Under the pieces are notes generated by a model. It made no database searches, was not told the origin of the DNA, and was given only the letters and a program-made list of their open reading frames with translations. This document shows positions 7,501 through 12,164 of a DNA stretch of 12,164 nucleotides, piece by piece (the stretch's first letter is position 1; every line of letters starts with the position of its first letter). Made by a program: the position numbers and the translations under genes. This DNA comes from UMGS1484 sp045661365 (GTDB taxonomy: Bacteria; Bacillota; Clostridia; Oscillospirales; Acutalibacteraceae), in the NCBI GenBank assembly GCA_045661365.1, contig JAZRFL010000104.1, positions 1 through 12,164 of the forward strand, given 5' to 3'.

Positions 7501-9682
7501 CGCTTTGTACTGCATACACCTGAGTCGAGGTGGAAGAAGCATTCAGTGTGCCGATTTGCGCGGCCACGTCTTTGGCGGCAATGGTGTTGGCGTATTGTTG
7601 ACTCTTTAAGTAAGCACCCGAAACAAAGCGGATGTCGTCAATGATAGTATAGAAGCCGTTGGGGGCAGTACCGCTTGCGAAATACATACGGAACGCCCAT
7701 ACGTTATTGGTGGTAGCGGTAGAACGGTCTAAGGGGAGTACCACGTGGTTCCAGCCGGTTTTCAGCGCTTTGAAAGTGCTGTTCATATCGGCGGCGGGTA
7801 CCTGACCGGCCTTAGAGTTCCACCCGTCGGAGGAATCCCGCAGGTTTACACGGGTATCGCCGGCAAGCGTCCATTTGGAAACGTCGCTCACGTACAGATC
7901 AAAGGTCATATATTCCGCGCCGGTAATGTCGGGACCCACCGTGTCGTTGGTGCTGTCGTTGCAATACACGTACCAGAACAAGCCGGCAGCATCCGACGTA
8001 TACGCCCATTTGATAGCACCGGTCCCTTCTAAGTAGTTGGTGGTTTCGGCGGTACGGTTTTGGGTACCGTTGCCGCCGTTTACACCCACAAGGGTATCCA
8101 ACGAGCGGAATTGAATGTTCACCGAAGCTTCGGCGGCGGCGAGCTTATCCAAGTTGTAAACATATTCCTTGGCGCCGTCGCTCAAAGCATCATAAGCAGA
8201 GCGAGCCGCTTTGATATCGGCAACCCCACCGGTTTTGTAAGCAAATGCAATGGCTGAAATCACAGGTTTTGCTTGGTTACGTGTGTTGTTTACCGCTTTG
8301 CCTTCTGCGTTGAGCAGACGCACGTCGTCTAACAATACGTAAGCATCTTCTGCGGTAAGCGTAACCGCAGTACAGCTATTGTCAAAGGCAATCCACATAT
8401 TCTTAACAGCGGTATTTTTCACATTGATGGGAACGGTAAAGTGATTCCAGCCCTCTTTCATGGTTTTGGCTTGGTCGGTAAAGTAGAAGGTACCTGCATC
8501 GGAGGAGCTCCAGGAAGCTTGAGTACCAAACCGCACCGAAGCGTCTTTGCCTTCGGTAAAGGTTACTCCGTGCAAGAACAGGTCAAAGGAAACGTAGGTG
8601 GCGGAGGAAAAATTCAATCCGCTATCGCCCCCAATGCCAACAAGCGAAATGTTGATGCCGTTTTGGGAGCCGGTCAAAGTACCGCTGGCGGGTTTGGGCC
8701 AGTTAGAGAACAAACTGCCGTCCCCTTCGGTGTAGCGGTCGGGAATAATCGAACCTTTGGGATAATTGGTACCGGTGTTACCGGCAGGCAAAATAACAAG
8801 CGAGTTGTTGTTCAGCCCGTCAATTTGCAAGTCTAAATATTCACCTAAGTTGGCAATCGCATGTTCGGCGGCAACCAAGGTGCTGTAATTGCTCACTTTT
8901 AGTTGCAGGTCGGTAGACAAGGCGTTGTAGGCGGCACGGGCAGACATAACGGCTGTTTCGTGAGCAACGGTAATCTCTGGGGTGGCAGGCAAAGCGGCAA
9001 TTTGCATGGCTACCGCTTTGTAGGCGTCTGTGTTTTTGGCTTCAGCGCTGTCCAAATAGGCTTGGTTGACAAACCGCACGTCGTCCATGAGCATATAAAA
9101 GCCTGCTTTAGCGGACGAAGCGGGGAACTGAATGCGATAGCCCCAAATCACCGTTTGGGTGGCAACTGAGGTGTCAATGGGCAAAACCACACGGTTCCAA
9201 CCGTTTTTCAACGAGGAAAAAGCGGCATACAAATCGGCAGATTTTACCTGACCGCAGGAGGTGTCCCATTGCCCTGTGCCTTGGGCAGAGGCTAAACTGC
9301 GAAGCCCGATCAGGCAGTTGTTGGTCAGGGTCCATTTGGATGTATCGCTAACGTAAAGGTCAAAGGTCATAAACTGGGCACCGGCAATATCAAGACCGGT
9401 GTTGGCATAGGCCGCAGGCGTACGGCCATACCAGTACAAACCGTTTTGGTCCCCTTTGTAACCGAATTTAACCGAGCCGGTTCCTTCCAACCGTTCGGTA
9501 GAAACAGCCATATCTTTAATGGCGGTGTTGGTAGCAGGTTCCATATCCTGCCGTTCGGTACTGTCTAAAGCGTTAAAAGCTACGTTGACCACGTCTGCCG
9601 CAAAAACCGTACCGGGCACGATTAAGGTGCACAGCAAAGTAATCATGAGCAAAGCGGCCAAAATACGTTTGCAATTTTGCAT
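4553..9682 (-). CDS. Secreted modular metallophosphoesterase with CBM-like modules, helical repeats and dockerin
   Basis: A 1709-residue exported protein. Residues 1-28 are a signal peptide (NCKR, hydrophobic core, VFA cleavage motif). Four beta-sandwich, CBM-like modules lie at about 30-205, 283-465, 525-690 and 757-925. Modules 1, 3 and 4 share EGTG, GLYWY or GLFWY, TFDxxVSD, GWNxxVxPL or LPI, and GFYxxxDDxRFV, while module 2 is divergent. Each is followed by a helical module of about 60 residues with a core like ARxAYNALTxxQKxYV (core alanines 251, 496, 728, 963). Residues about 1018-1300 form a calcineurin-like phosphoesterase: SDLH (D1024, H1026), GD (1062-1063), GNHD (1095-1098), THS (H1180), and SAHNS at 1224-1228 in place of GHxH. 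Three more helical modules follow at a 69-residue period (cores 1349, 1418, 1487), then a diverged helical stretch. A type I dockerin covers about 1641-1704, with both calcium loops complete (D1645/D1647/D1649/S1653/D1656 and D1679/D1681/D1683/S1687/D1690). The phosphoester substrate is unknown. Confidence 0.92.
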   Translation of the reverse strand: MQNCKRILAALLMITLLCTLIVPGTVFAADVVNVAFNALDSTERQDMEPATNTAIKDMAVSTERLEGTGSVKFGYKGDQNGLYWYGRTPAAYANTGLDIAGAQFMTFDLYVSDTSKWTLTNNCLIGLRSLASAQGTGQWDTSCGQVKSADLYAAFSSLKNGWNRVVLPIDTSVATQTVIWGYRIQFPASSAKAGFYMLMDDVRFVNQAYLDSAEAKNTDAYKAVAMQIAALPATPEITVAHETAVMSARAAYNALSTDLQLKVSNYSTLVAAEHAIANLGEYLDLQIDGLNNNSLVILPAGNTGTNYPKGSIIPDRYTEGDGSLFSNWPKPASGTLTGSQNGINISLVGIGGDSGLNFSSATYVSFDLFLHGVTFTEGKDASVRFGTQASWSSSDAGTFYFTDQAKTMKEGWNHFTVPINVKNTAVKNMWIAFDNSCTAVTLTAEDAYVLLDDVRLLNAEGKAVNNTRNQAKPVISAIAFAYKTGGVADIKAARSAYDALSDGAKEYVYNLDKLAAAEASVNIQFRSLDTLVGVNGGNGTQNRTAETTNYLEGTGAIKWAYTSDAAGLFWYVYCNDSTNDTVGPDITGAEYMTFDLYVSDVSKWTLAGDTRVNLRDSSDGWNSKAGQVPAADMNSTFKALKTGWNHVVLPLDRSTATTNNVWAFRMYFASGTAPNGFYTIIDDIRFVSGAYLKSQQYANTIAAKDVAAQIGTLNASSTSTQVYAVQSAYLALTDEQKPLVANVAHLNNMVTNISSNPVSFAFRNLDNAERTAQEAATTTITVNKRVEGTGAAMFEHAVDRNDGLYWYVYCEAAAASTGCNIAGATHITFDFFVSDPSLWNIGTADMRLSVRNVKSTGWDNSCTQVSAANMRTAFSNVKQGWNHIVMPLESLLTNDAFAFRMYMAGGSVKQGFYTIIDDIRFVNSAYLASAEYSNKIAAKDVAGLISQLTKNSSHAQLTEARTAYNALTQTQKGYVCNYDWLTTYEAGGTLASDAPKTFQTIPSSHLGNLANFAKGDFSLAILSDLHYAVNWNSQQKDIYLNSMQYILDRAGTENTLMTLQLGDMTSGNKLAEWRTVREGFQMLVDGGMPYATTIGNHDIGGGANAAYNAFLPYSEQVSGNPYLAGAKEVGKTDNLYYTFTVSGVKYMVLVLACYPKDDVLNWANQVVQAHADHNVILVTHSYLQVHNGTLGYTEETEALAAGYKGIDVWNKFVKVNPNVFMTFSAHNSYPTPGQNGVGLLTSKNDAGRNVYQFLVPDPQGYENTYGGLGSLFMLRFSNQGKTVTGEYIATRYNKDFIGYGNNNFTISYDPIMPQVDYAGMAKEVDNQITALPASITLANESAVIAARSAYNALPDQAKSLVTKLSVLTAAETKIAELKAQAEQEAADKAAAQAVMNQIAALNVQSLDDESSVVAARNAYKALTDAQKGYVTNLDTLNAAEAKIAELKAQAEQDYVEQNAIKAVEDKIAAIGTVTLDKESAITAAREAYEALTDTQKAYVTKLGVLVTAEQTLATLKAQAEQEAAAKAVDDRIAALPDSNLDASYQGEIDAINEAIAALPEEVFDLLENLAVFSLKANAVHLATVLANYPADPDEADLTDDQWEQLQSDLEKSSLKGDAVALLTEELQAKYTAYATFDPNAIAYGDVDGDGKVSAADALEVLKAVVGNVTLTDEQKVLADVDGDEKTSSDDALHILKKVVGKIDRFPAEE
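5103..5720 (-). repeat. Three tandem 207-bp coding repeats (helical modules)
   Basis: Segments starting with GCTTTCA at 5133, 5340 and 5547 recur at exactly 207 bases, or 69 codons. The copies at 5340-5378 and 5547-5585 differ at only two of 39 positions; the copy at 5133 is more diverged. Each unit encodes one three-helix module ending in a charged, alanine-rich helix (LKAQAEQ) that may run on into the next module as a rigid rod. Confidence 0.85.
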
Positions 9683-9690
9683 GTGTGAGT

Positions 9691-9696
9691 CCTCCT
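9691..9696 (-). promoter_or_regulatory. Strong ribosome binding site of the dockerin protein gene
   Basis: A perfect AGGAGG on the minus strand, 8 bases before the ATG at 9682. It fixes the start that yields a complete signal peptide. Confidence 0.9.
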
Positions 9697-9766
9697 AAAA
9701 TTCTATAGTAAAGTCATTTCAAACACCAAAAACTCATTGGGGATCGTTACGACTTTTCTATTTTTT

Positions 9767-9795
9767 ATTATACTACAAACCGCGCACCGTTTCAA
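9767..9795 (-). promoter_or_regulatory. Consensus sigma-A promoter of the dockerin protein gene
   Basis: On the minus strand, TTGAAA (9795-9790), exactly 17 bases, then TATAAT (9772-9767). The flanking upstream DNA is A/T-rich, like an UP element. Transcription should start near 9760, giving a leader of about 77 bases before the ATG. This shows the gene is transcribed separately from the upstream gene, which ends at 9907 with its own terminator. Confidence 0.85.
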
Positions 9796-9810
9796 GAATA
9801 TTTATTTTGT

Positions 9811-9820
9811 AAGTATACTT
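9811..9820. promoter_or_regulatory. 10-bp palindrome upstream of the promoter
   Basis: AAGTATACTT is a perfect palindrome centred about 20 bases upstream of the -35 box. It could be an activator or repressor half-turn site, but it is short, the dyad does not extend outward, and such AT-rich palindromes arise by chance. Confidence 0.2.
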
Positions 9821-9842
9821 TATTTTCCAAAAACACGGTTAA

Positions 9843-9878
9843 ACAAAAAAAATCCCGACGGGCAAAATGCCCGTCGGG
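9843..9878 (-). terminator. Intrinsic terminator of the GH-like gene
   Basis: A perfect 10-bp GC-rich stem (9854-9863 with 9869-9878) and a 5-base loop are followed on the minus strand by ATTTTTTTTG. It lies 28 bases past the stop at 9907 and is a textbook rho-independent terminator separating this gene from the dockerin protein gene. Confidence 0.93.
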
Positions 9879-9906
9879 GGGAGGAAGTAAGCTTGATGCA
9901 AAAAAA

Positions 9907-12102
9907 TCAAGCCGGAGTCAAATAAGTCAAGGTATAACTATAGGTCGAGCCACCATGGTCACCACCGGGATGCTGGGCGGTATTCATGTAGCAACTTCCC
10001 AGTTTTACGTACATATAGCGAGAAGTCGCGCTGGCATCGTAATCGTTGGCGTTGACCGTTACGTCGGTACGGTTGGAGGCACCGGGAACGTAAGTGCCGT
10101 CTGCCAAGTTACCTACAGGGCCCTTGCCCTCCTTAGACCAGTCGGCAACGGTAGTCCAGCTGGTACCGTTGAAGGATACCGCAACGGTATAGTTACCGAA
10201 AATATCCAAGGTCATAGAGGCTTGTTTGTAGGTGTTCAGGTCGATCTTCCAAATAAAGTTGGTATTGTTATCGCAGAAATAGGTACCGTCGGAAACATAA
10301 CCGGTACTGCTGGAAAGCAGCGGGTCACTAGCCTTGGTATCATCTTTGGTAAAGTGGTTGAAGGAATCATATACATAGTTGGTGGGCAACTGTACATAAT
10401 TCTTGCCCCAGGTTACTTCGAAGGTAATGGGATCGTTTACATCGGGGTTGTTGGCTTTAATGATCAACGCTTCGGTATAATCATCCCAGTTGGTAATAAA
10501 GGCAACCTCTTTCCCCGAGGCGGCTTTTGCCGTTACCTTTTGGGGATATTTACCGTTACCAAGCAACAGCGAAGCCGCTACCGAGTTCGAGGGGTTGGTA
10601 ATGGTAAAGCGGGTTATGGTATCGGTTTGATAACGAGCAGCCGTTTCGGTACCGCCGGTGAAGCAGAAACGAGGAATATCGTCATTGTCTTGATTGGTAA
10701 TATCGTAGTACAGAACAGCTTCTTGACGAGGAATACCGGTACCACCGGGCACAACTTCCAGGTTGGGATGGAGCAGATTGATAAAGGTGCGGTTGTTGGC
10801 CGTTTTGCTGGCGGTGGTGGGGCTGTAGTAAGCAAAGTAGTTACCGCGCACCGACACGAAGGACACACCGCTCTTATAGGTGGTAGAAGTTCCTGCCAAG
10901 GCTTTTTCTACCAAGCGACGAACCATGTTAGTACCGTTGGCAGAACGAGAATAGTAAGCAGAGGGCAAACCGACGATCACAGCTTTACCGCTGCCTACCG
11001 TTGCTTCAATACCTACGTTTTTGCTGCCTACCTTCATGAAGGAGGTAAAGCCGCTACCGGTAAAGGACAAGGTATATGCGGGATAACCGGAAGGAATGGT
11101 ATCGCAGGTTACACCCGACCAGGAGGGAGTACCGCTTACGTTGGTTGCATAAGAAATGCTCAATCCCAATTTGTCGAACATATCTTTGTAAGGCGTTTTA
11201 CCCTTTTGACCCCACCATTGAGAGGAGAGGCTGTCGAAGCCGTCGCGACCATTAAGCATCAGCAAGCGACCACCGGCTTTTACCCAAGTGGCAATGGCGG
11301 CATTGGCTTGTTCGGTCAAGGGTTTCAAAGCGTCATAGGTGATAATCAGCACCTTAACGTCTTTCAGTTGAGCGGTGGTGCTCAAGGTATCCAGGTTTAC
11401 GGTATCTACGGGTACACCGTCGTTTTGCAAGGACATATAAATACCAGAGAAGGTATCTTTCGAGTGACCGTTGATTACGTTATTGGAACCCAAGTGCCAA
11501 CCCATAGAGTCAGAAACTGCCAAAGCAACACCGGGGGTTGCGGCGTAATTGGCGCCGTACATATCCGAATTGCTGAATTCTTGATACATTTTGTTTACGC
11601 TAAGCTGAACAGTCTTGTAGTCCATACCCATAGCGGTAAAGGCGCGTTGGGGCCAAATGGTGGATTGGAAGGAAGTGGTGTCGTTTTGCATCATAGCGGC
11701 AACAACGGTTTGTTTCCAGTTTTCTTCCAAGGTTTCTTTGTCAATGGCGCCATTGTCAGAAGCAGGGTCTTGCAACAGATACAAGGCTTTGCCATCGCTC
11801 ATAAGTTCGCCGTAGCTGTTGTAGGCATACATAGCGTTCATAAATACGTTGCCTACACGGTTACCGCCGAACATGAAGGGTTGGGAAGCGTCGTCTGACC
11901 AAGTTTGGCCGATTACACCGTCAATGGTAGAAATGTTGGCATACATAGAAGCACCGGTAGAAATACCGTGGTGCATGTAGCTCAAAGGACCGTGGGTAGT
12001 AACCAAAACCTTTACATCGGGGTATTTGGCTTTGATTTTGCCGGACAATACTTCAAAAGCGTTTTTGAATGCCCAGGCTTTCAATTCTTGGTTTTTCCAC
12101 AT
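9907..12102 (-). CDS. GH-like (beta-galactosidase-type) multidomain protein, 5' end missing or disrupted
   Basis: The stretch from the first ATG encodes 731 residues. Residues about 1-180 read as the second half of a TIM barrel: VKVLVTTHG (H37), IDGVIGQTWSDD (61-71), GKALYLLQDPASD. Residues about 190-400 look like the amidotransferase-like domain of GH42-type beta-galactosidases, with DVKVLIITYDAL (D257), a helix, then GGRLLMLNG. A beta-rich middle part leads to a C-terminal jelly-roll, galactose-binding-like domain (about 570-731) ending in SYTLTYLTPA. The ATG at 12102 lacks a Shine-Dalgarno site and would start mid-barrel without a signal peptide, so it is not the true start. The frame remains open and protein-like to 12153 (TNWVDPTSSAEA upstream of the ATG), then meets TAA at 12154-12156. 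The gene therefore either continues past the window with a frame break near the edge or is a remnant. Family placement is by fold resemblance; the substrate is unknown. Confidence 0.7.
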   Translation of the reverse strand: MWKNQELKAWAFKNAFEVLSGKIKAKYPDVKVLVTTHGPLSYMHHGISTGASMYANISTIDGVIGQTWSDDASQPFMFGGNRVGNVFMNAMYAYNSYGELMSDGKALYLLQDPASDNGAIDKETLEENWKQTVVAAMMQNDTTSFQSTIWPQRAFTAMGMDYKTVQLSVNKMYQEFSNSDMYGANYAATPGVALAVSDSMGWHLGSNNVINGHSKDTFSGIYMSLQNDGVPVDTVNLDTLSTTAQLKDVKVLIITYDALKPLTEQANAAIATWVKAGGRLLMLNGRDGFDSLSSQWWGQKGKTPYKDMFDKLGLSISYATNVSGTPSWSGVTCDTIPSGYPAYTLSFTGSGFTSFMKVGSKNVGIEATVGSGKAVIVGLPSAYYSRSANGTNMVRRLVEKALAGTSTTYKSGVSFVSVRGNYFAYYSPTTASKTANNRTFINLLHPNLEVVPGGTGIPRQEAVLYYDITNQDNDDIPRFCFTGGTETAARYQTDTITRFTITNPSNSVAASLLLGNGKYPQKVTAKAASGKEVAFITNWDDYTEALIIKANNPDVNDPITFEVTWGKNYVQLPTNYVYDSFNHFTKDDTKASDPLLSSSTGYVSDGTYFCDNNTNFIWKIDLNTYKQASMTLDIFGNYTVAVSFNGTSWTTVADWSKEGKGPVGNLADGTYVPGASNRTDVTVNANDYDASATSRYMYVKLGSCYMNTAQHPGGDHGGSTYSYTLTYLTPA

Positions 12103-12164
12103 AGCCTCGGCACTGGAGGTGGGATCTACCCAGTTGGTACCGGAGTGTTGTTTTTACAGATCTT

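Noticed and set aside
6668..7609. A plus-strand open frame of 313 codons opposite the dockerin protein gene
   Set aside because: It mirrors the repeated modules of the sense gene, is Gly/Val-rich, and lacks a Shine-Dalgarno site; a shadow frame.
9683..9760. The roughly 77-base leader of the dockerin protein gene, considered as a riboswitch
   Set aside because: No stable stem-loop set or anti-terminator could be seen, and the leader is short and AT-rich.
9955..11898. A long open frame on the plus strand (about 647 codons) opposite the GH-like gene
   Set aside because: It is antisense to a gene with recognisable domains, has a Gly/Val/Ile-rich composition typical of reversed codons, has no ribosome binding site and no recognisable motif.

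Overview
The window looks like a piece of a gut-type Clostridia genome (Oscillospirales or Ruminococcaceae-like). The basis is a secreted modular protein ending in a type I dockerin, strong AGGAGG-type ribosome binding sites, TTGaaa/TATAAT promoters and mid-range base composition. This is inference from style, and no marker gene is present to place the organism.

Layout. Positions 3-149 hold the 3' end of an unrecognised plus-strand gene. Positions 150-295 hold two hairpins, one of them a perfect 15-bp stem that can end transcription from both sides. From 4423 down to 296 on the minus strand runs a compact four-gene operon with its own extended -10 promoter: a small P-loop kinase-like protein, a 618-residue protein joining an amidotransferase-like domain to an alpha/alpha-barrel glycosidase-like domain, a sugar phosphate isomerase/epimerase-like TIM barrel, and a DHPS-like metallo-beta-lactamase-fold hydrolase. 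None of the four has a signal peptide, so they should be cytoplasmic.

Positions 4553-9682 (minus strand) encode a 1709-residue secreted protein. It has a signal peptide, four beta-sandwich (carbohydrate-binding-like) modules each followed by a roughly 60-residue three-helix module, a calcineurin-like metallophosphoesterase domain, three more helical modules in tandem, and a C-terminal dockerin. It has its own consensus promoter with exact 17-bp spacing and a hairpin after its stop. Upstream, 9907 to the window end (minus strand), lies the 3' part of a large GH-like (beta-galactosidase-type) protein with a TIM-barrel remnant, an amidotransferase-like domain and a C-terminal beta-sandwich. It ends in a strong terminator. 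Its 5' end is missing or disrupted: the frame stays open 17 codons beyond the first ATG and then meets a stop 9 bases from the window edge.

How they may work together: the two large proteins suit extracellular attack on a glycan, one of them tethered through a dockerin, and the four-gene operon suits handling of the imported product. The link is inferred from adjacency only. No transporter, regulator, cohesin, CRISPR, RNA gene or mobile element is visible.
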